DNA of 64,000 nt from Nocardioides sp. Arc9.136 (GTDB lineage: Bacteria; Actinomycetota; Actinomycetes; Propionibacteriales; Nocardioidaceae). Location: contig NZ_CP113431.1 of the NCBI RefSeq assembly GCF_030506255.1, positions 186,001 to 250,000 on the forward strand, given 5' to 3'. Positions 7,332 to 17,002 of this stretch are shown here, in pieces; positions within the stretch are counted from its first letter, which is position 1, and each line of letters starts with the position of its first letter. The notes under the pieces are model-generated. The model worked only from the letters and a program-made list of their open reading frames with translations, was not told where the DNA came from and searched no databases. A program made the position numbers and the translations under genes.

Positions 7332-10300
7332 GTGCCCCTCCACCTGCACTCTGCGCCGCGGACCGACCAGCTCGCCGACGCCCTCGGCGACCTGCTGTCG
7401 CGCCCGCTCGCGGACCCCTTCGCCGAGGAGGTGGTCGCGGTCCCGGCGAGGGGCGTGGAGCGCTGGCTCACCCAGCGCCTCTCGCACCGGCTCGGCGCGT
7501 CGCCGGGCGGTGGGGACGGGGTCTGCGCGGGGGTCCGCTTCCTCAGCCCGCGGTCGCTGGTGGGGCTGCTGCTCGACCGCGACCGCGACGACCCGTGGGA
7601 CCCCGACCGGCTGGTGTGGCCGCTCCTCGGGGTGATCGACGACAGCCTCGACGAACCCTGGTGCGCGACGCTGGCCGCCCACCTCGGCCACCGCCTGGAG
7701 GGCGAGGAGGCGGCCCTGCGGCGCAACCGGCGCTGGTCGGTCGCCCGCCGGCTCGCCGGGCTCTTCGCGTCGTACGCCGTCCAGCGACCCTCGCTCGTGG
7801 CCGACTGGCGCGTGGGGCGGGACACCGACGGTGCGGGTGCGCCGCTTGACGAGGACCTGCGCTGGCAGCCCGAGCTGTGGCGACGCCTGCTCCAGCGGGT
7901 CCCGGTCGACCCGCCGGACGTCCGCCACGAGGCGACGCTCGCCGCCCTCCGGGCCGGCGGTGACGGGCTCGACCTGCCCGACCGGCTCTCGCTCTTCGGC
8001 CACACCCGGCTGCCGGTCACCGAGGTCGAGCTCCTCTCCGCCCTCGGCACCGACCGGGAGGTGCACCTGTGGCTCCCGCAGCCCTCGCCCGCCCTGTGGC
8101 GAGACCTCGCCGGGGTGGGCGGCCCCGTCGCCCGCGCGGAGGACGACACCGCGCTGCGGGTGGGGCACCCGCTGCTCGCCTCCCTCGGGCGCGACACCCG
8201 TGAGCTGCGGCGCGCGCTGGCCGACGCCGACGCCGAGGAGCACGAGACAGCGGCGACCGACCCCGCGGCGGCGGGGGCCCCGGGCGCGACCCTGCTCGGC
8301 TGGCTGCAGCACGACCTCCGCGCCAACGCGGCCCCCGACGCCGCGGAGCGGGCGGCCCGACGGCCGGCCCCCGACGACCGCAGCGTGCAGGTCCATGCCT
8401 GCCACGGACCCGCACGACAGGTCGACGTGCTCCGCGAGGTGCTCGTCGGCCTCCTCGCCGACGACCCGACGCTCGAGCCGCGCGACATCCTCGTGATGTG
8501 CCCGGACATCGAGACCTACGCCCCGCTGGTCTCGGCGGGCTTCGGCCTGGCCGACGTGGTGCCCGACGACCACGGGCACCCCGCGCACCGGCTGCGCGTC
8601 CGGCTGGCCGACCGCGCCCTGACCAGCACCAACCCGCTGCTGTCGGTCGCCGCCCGGCTCGTCGCGCTCGCTGGTGGCCGGGTGACGGCCAGCGAGGTGC
8701 TCGACCTGGTCTCGGCCGAGGCCGTCCGCGCCAGGTTCCGGCTCACCGACGACGACGTGGCCCGGGTGACCCGCTGGGTCGGCGACGCCGGCGTGCGCTG
8801 GGGCCTGGACGCGGAGGGACGCGCGGGCTTCGCGATGAGCGGGTTCGCACACAACACGTGGCGCGCGGGCCTCGACCGGGTGCTGCTCGGCGTGGTGATG
8901 AGCGGCGACGACCACCGGCACCTGGGTCGCGGGCTGCCGCTGGACGACGTGGGCAGCGGCGACATCGACCTCGTTGGCCGGTTCGCCGAGCTGCTGGCGC
9001 GCCTGGAGGAGTGCCTGCGGGCGCTCGGCTCCGCGGCGCTCGTGGGGGAGTGGATGACCGCGCTGCACGACGGCGTCCGCGCGCTGACCGACGTGCCGCT
9101 TGAGGACGCCTGGCAGCTGCCCCAGCTCGAGCGCGAGCTGGCGCGCGCGGTCGAGGCGGCGGGGTCGGGCGCGGACGTGCCGCTGCGGCTGGCCGACGTC
9201 CGGGCGCTGCTGGAGTCCCGCCTCGGCGGCCGGCCGACCCGGGCGAACTTCCGCACCGGCACGCTGACGGTCTGCACCATGGTCCCGATGCGCTCGGTGC
9301 CGCACCGGGTGGTCTGCCTGGTCGGCCTCGACGACGGCGTCTTCCCGCGCACCGGGTCCGTCGACGGCGACGACGTGCTGGCCCGTCGGCCGCGCACCGG
9401 CGAGCGCGACCCGCGCAGCGAGGACCGCCAGCTGCTCCTCGACGCGGTGATGGCGGCCTCGGAGACCCTGGTCGTCACCTACACCGGCGCCAACGAGCAC
9501 TCCGGTGCCCCCCGCCCGCCCGCGGTGCCGCTGGGCGAGGTGCTCGACGCGCTCGACCGCACCGCCGCCGCGCCGGTCCGCGACCAGGTCCTGGTGCGCC
9601 ACCCGCTGCAGCCCTACGACGCACGCAACTTCGCCGACGGCGCGCTCGGCGTGGCCGGGCCGTTCGGGTTCGACGAGCCCGCGCTGGCCGGCGCCCGCGC
9701 GGCGCTCGGCGAGCGCCACCCCCGCCCGGTGTTCCTCGCGGCCCCGCTGGCCGAGCGCGACACCGACGACGTCGCGCTCGCCGACCTCCACGACTTCCTG
9801 CGGCACCCGGTCCGCACCTTCCTGCGCCGACGGCTCGACATCGGCACGCCGCGCGCGGCCGAGGAGGTCAGCGACGCGATCCCGGTCGACCTCGACGGGC
9901 TGCGCTCGTGGGAGGTCGGCGACCGGCTCCTGAACGAGCTGCTCGCCGGGCAGGACGCCGCGGCGGTGATGACCGCCGAGCAGCTGCGCGGCTCGCTGCC
10001 ACCGGGCCGGCTCGGGCACGCGTCCCTGACCCAGGTCGTCGAGGAGTCCCAGAAGCTGTGGGCCAGCACCACCGACCTGCGCACCGGCCCCGCTCGCAGC
10101 CTCGACGTCGACGTGCCGCTCGGCGACGGCCGCCGGCTCTCCGGCGTCGTGCAGCGGGTGCACGGCACCCGGATCGTCACGCTGAGCTACTCCCGGCTGA
10201 AGGCCAAGCAGCGGCTGGCCTCCTGGGTCGAACTGCTCGCGCTGAGCGCCGGCCGGCCCGACGAGCACTGGACCGCCCACGCGGTCGGCCGGGACAAGGC

Positions 10301-10676
10301 CGGGCCCAAGCGCGCCCTCGCCGGCCCGGTCGACCACCGCGCGGTCGACCGGCTCCGCGAGCTGGTGGAGCTGATGGACCTCGGGCTGACCCGCCCGCTG
10401 CCGATCCCCGTCCTGACCGCCCACGCCTGGGCGGAGGCACGCGTCCTGGAGCTGATGGGGAACGACCGCTCCCCCGACCAGGCCGCGGAGCGGGCGTGGC
10501 GCACCGACCCGGGCAACAGCTGGGGCATCGAGGGGGAGGACGCCGACCCCCACCACGTCCGGGTGTGGGGCGAGCGCGCGCCGCTGTCGGTCCTGCTCGA
10601 CGCCGGCCTGGCGACGTACGCCTGGCTGGTCTGGGAGCCGCTGCTCACCGGCGGGGAGCGGGTGGCCGCGCTGTGA
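7332..10676 (+). CDS. recC: Exodeoxyribonuclease V subunit gamma (RecC)
   Basis: 1114 residues, as usual for RecC. The subunit recognises Chi and holds the split DNA strands in the RecBCD helicase-nuclease. The N-terminus PLHLHSAPRTDQLADALG, the GVERWLTQRLSHRLG segment and the central RxVxLxGLDDGVFPR segment (VVCLVGLDDGVFPR) are RecC-typical; the Walker motifs are degenerate, as expected for this inactivated helicase. GTG 7332 is preferred because a -10-like CATGCT (7319-7324) stands 7 nt upstream and homologues begin near this point; ATG 7320 would add four residues. The stop overlaps recB. Confidence 0.9.
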   Translation: MPLHLHSAPRTDQLADALGDLLSRPLADPFAEEVVAVPARGVERWLTQRLSHRLGASPGGGDGVCAGVRFLSPRSLVGLLLDRDRDDPWDPDRLVWPLLGVIDDSLDEPWCATLAAHLGHRLEGEEAALRRNRRWSVARRLAGLFASYAVQRPSLVADWRVGRDTDGAGAPLDEDLRWQPELWRRLLQRVPVDPPDVRHEATLAALRAGGDGLDLPDRLSLFGHTRLPVTEVELLSALGTDREVHLWLPQPSPALWRDLAGVGGPVARAEDDTALRVGHPLLASLGRDTRELRRALADADAEEHETAATDPAAAGAPGATLLGWLQHDLRANAAPDAAERAARRPAPDDRSVQVHACHGPARQVDVLREVLVGLLADDPTLEPRDILVMCPDIETYAPLVSAGFGLADVVPDDHGHPAHRLRVRLADRALTSTNPLLSVAARLVALAGGRVTASEVLDLVSAEAVRARFRLTDDDVARVTRWVGDAGVRWGLDAEGRAGFAMSGFAHNTWRAGLDRVLLGVVMSGDDHRHLGRGLPLDDVGSGDIDLVGRFAELLARLEECLRALGSAALVGEWMTALHDGVRALTDVPLEDAWQLPQLERELARAVEAAGSGADVPLRLADVRALLESRLGGRPTRANFRTGTLTVCTMVPMRSVPHRVVCLVGLDDGVFPRTGSVDGDDVLARRPRTGERDPRSEDRQLLLDAVMAASETLVVTYTGANEHSGAPRPPAVPLGEVLDALDRTAAAPVRDQVLVRHPLQPYDARNFADGALGVAGPFGFDEPALAGARAALGERHPRPVFLAAPLAERDTDDVALADLHDFLRHPVRTFLRRRLDIGTPRAAEEVSDAIPVDLDGLRSWEVGDRLLNELLAGQDAAAVMTAEQLRGSLPPGRLGHASLTQVVEESQKLWASTTDLRTGPARSLDVDVPLGDGRRLSGVVQRVHGTRIVTLSYSRLKAKQRLASWVELLALSAGRPDEHWTAHAVGRDKAGPKRALAGPVDHRAVDRLRELVELMDLGLTRPLPIPVLTAHAWAEARVLELMGNDRSPDQAAERAWRTDPGNSWGIEGEDADPHHVRVWGERAPLSVLLDAGLATYAWLVWEPLLTGGERVAAL

Positions 10677-13600
10677 GCACGACGGCCTTCGACATCCGCG
10701 ACCCGCTGCCCACCGGGACCACCCTGCTCGAGGCGAGCGCCGGAACCGGCAAGACGTGGACGATCGGTGCGCTGGTGACCCGGTACGTCGCGGAGGGGGT
10801 CTGCCCCCTGGAGCAGATGCTCGTCGTGACCTTCGGTCGGGCCGCCAGCCAGGAGCTGCGCGAGCGCGTCCGCGGCCAGCTGGTCGAGGCCGAGCGCGCG
10901 CTCGCCGACGACCCCACCCTCGCGCCGGCCGAGCCGTCCGCGCTCATCGAGCTGCTGCTGGACTGCGACGCCGACGAGCGGGCGCTGCGGCACCGCCGGG
11001 TGACCGACGCGCTCGCCGGGTTCGACGGCGCCACGATCGCCACCACCCACCAGTTCTGCTCCATGGTGCTCGGCTCCCTCGGGGTCGCGGGCGACACCGA
11101 CGCTCGGGCCCGTCTCGTCGAGGACCTCGACGACCTGCTGACCGAGGTCGTCGACGACCTCTACCTGCGGGCGTTCGCCTTCGCCGACACCGCCCCGGCG
11201 TTCAGCCGGGCGGAGGCGATGGGAATCGCCCGGGCCGTCGTCAGGGACCCCCAGGCCCGCCTCGAGCCGGCCGAGGAGGACCGCTCGACCCCGGCGGGCC
11301 GGCGCGTCGCCTTCGCCCGCGCGGTGCGCACGGAGATGGAGCGGCGCAAGCGCAGGCTCGGGGTCCTTTCCTACGACGACCTGCTCGCCCAGCTCGCCGA
11401 CGCCCTCGAGCACCCCGACGCGCCGGCCCGAGCCCGGATGCGCCAACGGTGGCGGATCGTGCTGGTCGACGAGTTCCAGGACACCGATCCCGTGCAGTGG
11501 CAGGTGCTGGACCGGGCGTTCACCGGCCACGCCACGATGGTGCTCATCGGCGACCCCAAGCAGGCGATCTACGCCTTCCGCGGCGGCGACGTCACGACGT
11601 ACCTCCACGCGGCGGCGACCGCGACCACCACCAAGACGCTGCCGGTCAACTGGCGCAGCGACGAGCACCTCCTCGACGCGTTCCAGACCGTGCTGCGCGG
11701 GGCCGAGCTCGGCGACCCCCGGATCGTGGTGCACGACGTCACCCACCACCACCCCGGCTCGCGCCTCGCGGGGGCGCCGAGCACCGCGCCGTTCCGGCTC
11801 CGGGTGCTGCGCCGCGACCAGCTCGGCCGACGCGGCACCGCGCCGCTCTACGTCAGCCAGACCCGCCCCCACGTGGCACGCGACCTCGCGCTCGACGTGC
11901 GGCGGCTCCTCGCCTCCGGCGCGACGTTCGAGGGCCGGCCGCTGGAGCCTCGGGACGTCGCCGTCATCAGCTACCGGCACGCCGACCTCGCCGCCTGCCG
12001 AGCCGCCCTCCACGAGCTGGGCGTCCCCGCCGTGATCGCCGGGGGCGGGAGCGTCTTCGCCACCCCGGCGGCCACCGAGTGGCTCGAGCTGCTGGAGGCC
12101 CTCGAGCAGCCGCACCGCAGCGCCCGGGTCCGGACCGCGGCCCTGACCTGCTTCTTCGGCCACACCGCGACCGAGCTGGACGCCGGGGGCGACCGGCTCA
12201 CCGACGACGTCGCCGACACGCTGCGGTCCTGGGTCGAGGTGTTCACCCGGCGCGGCGTCGCCGCGGTCCTGGAGGCCGCGACGGTCGCGGGCCTCCCGGC
12301 CCGGGTGCTGGCCGAGGTGGGCGGCGAGCGCCGGCTCACCGACCTGCGCCACCTCGGCGAGGCCCTGCACGAGGCGGCGCTCACCGAGCGGCTCGGGCTG
12401 GTCGCGATGCTGGCCTGGCTGCGCGGCCAGGTCGCCGACGCCCGGGAGGGCCGCGGCGCGGAGCGCACCCGGCGGCTGGACTCCGACGCCGCCGCGGTCC
12501 AGCTCGTGACCATCCACGCCAGCAAGGGCCTGGAGTACCCCGTCGTCTACCTGCCCGCCCTCGCCGACCGCAACGTCCCCAAGCCGTCCATGCCGCTCTT
12601 CCACGACGCCCAGGGACGCCGCTGCCTCGCGGTCGGCGGACCCGGAGGGGACGACTGGGACGACCACGTCCGCCGGTGGGCCGAGGAGGAGGCCGCCGAG
12701 CACCTCCGGCTGCTGTACGTCGCCCTCACCCGCGCCCGGTCGCAGGTCGTCGCCTGGTGGTCGCCCACCCGCAACACCCCCTGCTCGCCGCTGCACCGGA
12801 TGGTCCTGGGCCGCCGGCCGGGCATGGCCGAGGTGCCGGCGGAGTTCGCGAACCGCACCGACGACGAGGCCGCAGAGTTCCTCGCGCGCTGGGAGGCGGC
12901 CGGTGGCCCGACCGTCGAGGCGGCGGTCCACGCCGACCCCGGCGCCGACCCCGTCCGCCCGGCGCTGCCGGCGCTGGCGGCCCGCCGCTTCCAGCGCGAG
13001 GTCGACGTGGCCTGGCGGCGCACGTCGTACTCCGCCCTCACCCGCGTGGACGTGGTCGCCGCCTCCGCCGGCCCGGGAGGGGTGACCAGCGAGCCGGAGG
13101 TGGTCGCGAAGGAGGACGAGCCGGACGTCCCGGTCCCGACGCCGCGCCCGGCCGAGGGCTCCTTGCCCTCGCCGATGGCGGGGCTGCCGGTGGGCGCGAC
13201 CTTCGGCTCCCTCGTCCACGCCGTCCTCGAGCACGCCGACCCGGACGCCCCGGACCTGCGCGCGGAGCTGCTCGGCCACGTCCGCGAGCAGCTCGTGCGG
13301 TGGCCCGTGCCGCTGGACCCCGAGGAGCTCGCCGACGCCCTGGTCGCGGTGTGCGACTCCCCGATGGGCCCGCTCGCGCCGACCACCCTGCGGCAGGTGC
13401 CGCTGCGCGACCGGCTCCGGGAGATGGACTTCGAGCTCCCCCTCTCCGGAGGCGACCTGGCCGCCGGACGTGACGCCCGGCTCGGCGACCTCGCACCCCT
13501 GCTGCGCCGGCACCTGCCCGAGGGTGACCCGGTGCGGGCCTACGCCGACGCCCTCGACCAGCCGGCGCTCGGCGGTCAGAGCCTGCGCGGCTACCTGACC

Positions 13601-13996
13601 GGGTCGGTCGACGTCGTGCTCCGCCTGCGCGACGAGCAGGAGCGCCCGAGGTACGTCGTCGTCGACTACAAGACCAACTGGCTCGGCCCGGTCGACGAGC
13701 CGCTCACCGCGCACGCCTACCGCCCCGAGGCCCTCGACGCCGCGATGGGCCACTCCGACTACCCGCTCCAGGCGCTGCTGTACGCCGCGGTGCTGCACCG
13801 GTTCCTGCGGTGGCGCCAGCCGGGCTACGACCCGGAGGTCCACCTCGGCGGCGTGCTCTACCTCTACCTGCGCGGCATGTGCGGGGCGGACACCCCGCTG
13901 GTCGACGGCGAGCCGTGCGGGATCTTCTCCTGGCGGCCGCCGGTGGCGCTCGTGGCGGAGCTGTCCGACCTCCTCGACGGGACGGTCCGGGCATGA
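10673..13996 (+). CDS. recB: Exodeoxyribonuclease V subunit beta (RecB)
   Basis: 1107 residues from GTG 10673 (GTGA overlap with recC). This is the 3'-5' helicase and nuclease subunit. Helicase motifs appear in order: Walker A SAGTGKT (22-28), VTF (Ia), VDEFQDTDPVQW (II, about 265-276), GDPKQAIYAFRGGD (III), VNWRSD (IV), TIHASKGLEYPVVYLP (V) and LYVALTRAR (VI). The C-terminal nuclease has GSVDVVL and VVVDYKTN (about 995-1002), the D...DxK residues of a RecB-family PD-(D/E)XK site, then YPLQALLYA. All catalytic motifs look intact. Confidence 0.93.
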   Translation: MSTTAFDIRDPLPTGTTLLEASAGTGKTWTIGALVTRYVAEGVCPLEQMLVVTFGRAASQELRERVRGQLVEAERALADDPTLAPAEPSALIELLLDCDADERALRHRRVTDALAGFDGATIATTHQFCSMVLGSLGVAGDTDARARLVEDLDDLLTEVVDDLYLRAFAFADTAPAFSRAEAMGIARAVVRDPQARLEPAEEDRSTPAGRRVAFARAVRTEMERRKRRLGVLSYDDLLAQLADALEHPDAPARARMRQRWRIVLVDEFQDTDPVQWQVLDRAFTGHATMVLIGDPKQAIYAFRGGDVTTYLHAAATATTTKTLPVNWRSDEHLLDAFQTVLRGAELGDPRIVVHDVTHHHPGSRLAGAPSTAPFRLRVLRRDQLGRRGTAPLYVSQTRPHVARDLALDVRRLLASGATFEGRPLEPRDVAVISYRHADLAACRAALHELGVPAVIAGGGSVFATPAATEWLELLEALEQPHRSARVRTAALTCFFGHTATELDAGGDRLTDDVADTLRSWVEVFTRRGVAAVLEAATVAGLPARVLAEVGGERRLTDLRHLGEALHEAALTERLGLVAMLAWLRGQVADAREGRGAERTRRLDSDAAAVQLVTIHASKGLEYPVVYLPALADRNVPKPSMPLFHDAQGRRCLAVGGPGGDDWDDHVRRWAEEEAAEHLRLLYVALTRARSQVVAWWSPTRNTPCSPLHRMVLGRRPGMAEVPAEFANRTDDEAAEFLARWEAAGGPTVEAAVHADPGADPVRPALPALAARRFQREVDVAWRRTSYSALTRVDVVAASAGPGGVTSEPEVVAKEDEPDVPVPTPRPAEGSLPSPMAGLPVGATFGSLVHAVLEHADPDAPDLRAELLGHVREQLVRWPVPLDPEELADALVAVCDSPMGPLAPTTLRQVPLRDRLREMDFELPLSGGDLAAGRDARLGDLAPLLRRHLPEGDPVRAYADALDQPALGGQSLRGYLTGSVDVVLRLRDEQERPRYVVVDYKTNWLGPVDEPLTAHAYRPEALDAAMGHSDYPLQALLYAAVLHRFLRWRQPGYDPEVHLGGVLYLYLRGMCGADTPLVDGEPCGIFSWRPPVALVAELSDLLDGTVRA

Positions 13997-15795
13997 CCGA
14001 GCTGTTCGAGCCCGTGGGGGAGCAGGACCCGCGCCTGGCGCTCGGGGCGACCGGACGGCTCGCCGAGCTCAACCGGGCCGGTCTGCTGGAGGCCGGCGAC
14101 CTGCACGTCGCCACCCGGGTGGCCGACCTCGCCGGCGAGACCGGTCCCGACGCCGGGCCGGACGCCGACCTGGTGCTGCTGGCCCTGGCCCTCGCCGTCC
14201 GCGCCGTCCGCCACGGCTCGGTGGCGGTCGACCTGGCGACGGCACCGGAGATCGCGCCCGAGCTGGACTGGCCCGAGCCCGGGGCGTGGCTGCGCGCGGT
14301 GGAGGGGTCGAGGCTGGTGGCGCAGGGCGCGCTCCGCCTCGAGCACGGCCTGCTCTACCTCGACCGCTACCACCGCCTCGAGCAGCAGGTCTGCGACGAC
14401 CTGCTCGCGCGGGCCGGGCAGCGGCCGCCCGAGGTCGAGGAGGCCGCGCTGGCCGCCGCGCTCGAGCGGGTCGGCGCCGGCCGGCTCAGCGCCCAGCAGC
14501 GCGAGGCCGCCGAGCGCAGCGTGCGCCAGTGGACGACCGTCCTGACCGGCGGCCCCGGCACCGGCAAGACCACCACGGTGGCCCGGATCCTCGCGGTCCT
14601 GGCCGACCAGGCGGCCGCCCGGGGCGAGCGGCTCTCGGTGGCCCTCAGTGCGCCCACCGGCAAGGCCGCCGCCCGGCTGCAGGAGGCGGTCGAGACCGAG
14701 CTGGCCGGCCTGCCGGCCGAGGACCGCGACCGGCTGCGCCGCCTGGACGCGATGACGCTGCACCGGCTGCTGGGCTGGCGACCGGACAACGCGACCCGGT
14801 TCCGGCACGACCGGACCAACCGGCTGACCTACGACGTGGTCGTGGTCGACGAGTCCTCGATGGTCGAGCTGACCCTCATGGCGCGGCTGCTCGAGGCGGT
14901 CCGGCCCCAGGCCCGGCTGCTGCTGGTCGGCGACCCCCGCCAGCTGACCTCGGTCGGCGCAGGTGCGGTGCTCTCCGACCTCGTCGCGGGGCACGAGGGC
15001 GACCCGGCCTCGCCGGTGGTCTCCCTGACCGAGAACTACCGCTCCACCCAGGACATCAAGACCCTGGCCGAGGCGCTGCGCACCGGCACGGCCGACGAGG
15101 TGCTGGCGGCGCTGCGGGCGCCCTCGGCGGAGCTCGAGTTCGTCGAGACCGACGACCCCGCGAGCGTGCTGCGCGCGGACACGCTGGCCTCGGCGCTCGC
15201 CGTGCGGAGGGCCGCCGAGCGGGGCGACCCGGCCGCCGCCGTACGCGCCCTCGACGAGCACCGGCTGCTCTGCGCGCACCGCGAGGGCCCCTTCGGGGTG
15301 CGTGTCTGGAACCGGACCGTCGAGCAGTGGCTCGCCGAGGAGATCGGCCAGGACCTGCACCAGGAGTGGTACGTCGGCCGGCCGCTGCTGGTGACCACCA
15401 ACGACCACGCGCTCGAGGTCTACAACGGCGAGACCGGCGCCGTGGTGCTCGGTGGCGACGGGCGCGTGCGCGCCTGGATCGCCGGGTCCGGCGGGCTGCA
15501 CGACTTCGCCCCCGGGCGGCTGGACGCGGTCGAGACGATGCACGCGATGACCATCCACAAGAGCCAGGGCAGCCAGGCGCGGCGGATCACGGTGCTGCTG
15601 CCCGAGGAGGGGTCGCGGCTGCTGAGCCGGGAGCTGTTCTACACCGCGGTGACCCGGGCCCAGCGGCACGTGCGCGTGGTGGGCTCGGAGGCCGCGGTGC
15701 GGGCCGCGGTCGAGACCCGCGCGCAGCGCGCCACCGGCCTGCGGCAGCGGCTCCAGGCCGCCCGCGGCGGCGCGACACGCCGGCCCGAGGGGTGA
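13993..15795 (+). CDS. recD: Exodeoxyribonuclease V subunit alpha (RecD)
   Basis: 600 residues from ATG 13993 (ATGA overlap with recB). It is the 5'-3' helicase of RecBCD. After an N-terminal RecC-contact region come Walker A GGPGTGKTTT (about 186-195), APTGKAAARLQ, VDESSMVEL (Walker B), VGDPRQLTSVGAGAVL, ENYRS, and near the C-terminus MTIHKSQGSQ and LFYTAVTRA. These are superfamily 1B helicase motifs. The three-gene order and double 4-nt overlaps imply equal expression of the three subunits. Confidence 0.93.
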   Translation: MTELFEPVGEQDPRLALGATGRLAELNRAGLLEAGDLHVATRVADLAGETGPDAGPDADLVLLALALAVRAVRHGSVAVDLATAPEIAPELDWPEPGAWLRAVEGSRLVAQGALRLEHGLLYLDRYHRLEQQVCDDLLARAGQRPPEVEEAALAAALERVGAGRLSAQQREAAERSVRQWTTVLTGGPGTGKTTTVARILAVLADQAAARGERLSVALSAPTGKAAARLQEAVETELAGLPAEDRDRLRRLDAMTLHRLLGWRPDNATRFRHDRTNRLTYDVVVVDESSMVELTLMARLLEAVRPQARLLLVGDPRQLTSVGAGAVLSDLVAGHEGDPASPVVSLTENYRSTQDIKTLAEALRTGTADEVLAALRAPSAELEFVETDDPASVLRADTLASALAVRRAAERGDPAAAVRALDEHRLLCAHREGPFGVRVWNRTVEQWLAEEIGQDLHQEWYVGRPLLVTTNDHALEVYNGETGAVVLGGDGRVRAWIAGSGGLHDFAPGRLDAVETMHAMTIHKSQGSQARRITVLLPEEGSRLLSRELFYTAVTRAQRHVRVVGSEAAVRAAVETRAQRATGLRQRLQAARGGATRRPEG

Positions 15796-15827
15796 GCGGG
15801 AGAAACCAGGGCGCAACGTCGGCGCAC

Positions 15828-15833
15828 TAGGGT
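15828..15833 (+). promoter_or_regulatory. -10 element TAGGGT of a probable leaderless gene
   Basis: TAGGGT ends 7 nt before ATG 15841, so transcription would begin at or next to the start codon. No Shine-Dalgarno sequence is visible. Confidence 0.65.
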
Positions 15834-15840
15834 CGCGAGC

Positions 15841-16452
15841 ATGCCCTTCCTGCTGCGCGTCGAGCTGCCCGACGTCCCCGGGTCGCTGGGGCGCCTGGCC
15901 ACCGCGATCGGTGAGGCCGGCGGCGACATCGAGGCCATCGAGATCGTCGAGAAGCGCCACGACGGCACCGCCCTCGACGACGTGCTGCTCGAGATGTCCG
16001 GCGGGGCCATGCCCGACTCGGTGGTCTCGGCCTGCAACCAGATCGACGGCGTGGAGGTCGTCTGGATCAGCCGGTACGCCGCCGGCGGCAACCTGGTGCT
16101 CGACCTGGAGGCCGTCGAGGAGCTGACCGCCGACCCGGCGAAGGCCGTCGACCGCTGCGTGGACCTGCTGCCGGTGACGTTCCGCTGCGACTGGGCGGTC
16201 CGCATCCACCGCGCCCTGGGCGTCCGGCACAGCACCGAGGCGGCCCCCGACGACCTGGACTTCGTCGAGATCGACCGCACCGAGCGGCTCGAGGTCGACG
16301 GGGACGACGTGACGATCTACGCCGCGGTCCGGCTCGACGGCAACGAGATCGTCGTCATCGGCCGCCGCGGCGGCCCGGAGTTCCTCGACTCCGAGCTCGC
16401 CCGGCTCGACCACCTCGTCGGGCTCGCCCAGACGATGGCGCGGGTGGGCTGA
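15841..16452 (+). CDS. ACT-domain-containing protein
   Basis: 203 residues. The N-terminal FLLRVELPDVPGSLGRLATAIGEAGGDIEAI is a classic ACT domain start, the ligand-binding module of many amino-acid-responsive enzymes. The protein has no attached catalytic domain that I recognise; the second half (VDRCVDLLPVTFRCDWAVRIHRALG onward) is typical of short actinobacterial ACT proteins. Probably a small-molecule sensor or modulator. Expressed from its own leaderless-type promoter. Confidence 0.75.
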   Translation: MPFLLRVELPDVPGSLGRLATAIGEAGGDIEAIEIVEKRHDGTALDDVLLEMSGGAMPDSVVSACNQIDGVEVVWISRYAAGGNLVLDLEAVEELTADPAKAVDRCVDLLPVTFRCDWAVRIHRALGVRHSTEAAPDDLDFVEIDRTERLEVDGDDVTIYAAVRLDGNEIVVIGRRGGPEFLDSELARLDHLVGLAQTMARVG

Positions 16453-16464
16453 CCCGCCCGGGCG

Positions 16465-16917
16465 TCAGTCCTCGACGCGCTCGAGCAGGAAGACCGGGAT
16501 CTCGCGGTCGGTCTTCTCCTGGTACTCCGCGTACGGCGCGTACTGCGCGACGCAGCGCTCCCACCACTCCGCGCGCTCGGCGCCGGTGACGACGCGCGTC
16601 CGGTAGAGCGCGGGCTCCGGCCCGTCCTGGAGCTGCACGACCGGGTGGGCGAGGAAGTTGGCGTACCAGCTGGGGTGCTCCGGCGCGCCGCCCTTGGAGG
16701 CGACCGCGGCGTACACGCCGTCCTTCTCGACCCGCATCACCGGGTTCTTGCGCAGCTTGCCGCTCCTGGCGCCCTGCGAGGTGATCACCACGATCGGCCA
16801 CTCGGGCTTGCCCATCAGGGTGTGCGCCTCGCGGCCGCCGGTGCGCTCGTAGGTCTCGACCTGGTCGCGCACCCACTGGTCGGGGCTGGGCTCGTACTCG
16901 CCGTCAAGGAGGTCCAT
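16465..16917 (-). CDS. Nitroreductase/deazaflavin-dependent oxidoreductase (DDN-like)
   Basis: 150 residues. Motifs WPIVVITSQGARSGKLRKNPVMRV and SKGGAPEHPSWYANFLAHPVVQLQ are characteristic of the F420H2-dependent DDN (deazaflavin nitroreductase) split-barrel family of actinobacteria. Members reduce quinones and nitro compounds using cofactor F420. No signal peptide. It is convergent with the ACT gene and divergent from menB; DDN proteins have been linked to menaquinone reduction, so adjacency to menB is suggestive but not proof. Confidence 0.82.
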   Translation of the reverse strand: MDLLDGEYEPSPDQWVRDQVETYERTGGREAHTLMGKPEWPIVVITSQGARSGKLRKNPVMRVEKDGVYAAVASKGGAPEHPSWYANFLAHPVVQLQDGPEPALYRTRVVTGAERAEWWERCVAQYAPYAEYQEKTDREIPVFLLERVED

Positions 16918-16989
16918 GACCTACCAGAACCCATTCCGGGCACACCCTGTTCCGCCCGGTCCTGCTCCGGCGCGCCGTCGCGCCGCGGC

Positions 16990-16995
16990 TAGGGT
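16990..16995 (+). promoter_or_regulatory. -10 element TAGGGT upstream of menB
   Basis: TAGGGT lies 7 nt before ATG 17003, the same arrangement as for the gene at 15841, implying a leaderless menB mRNA. Confidence 0.65.
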
Positions 16996-17002
16996 CGGGC
17001 GC

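Noticed and set aside
7257..10556. Open frame of about 1100 codons antisense to recC
   Set aside because: High GC content leaves antisense frames open; composition is Arg/Gly/Pro/His-rich without motifs, while the plus strand encodes RecC.
10187..13843. Open frame of about 1200 codons antisense to recC/recB
   Set aside because: Mirror of codon bias; no recognisable domain, and RecB motifs are complete on the other strand.
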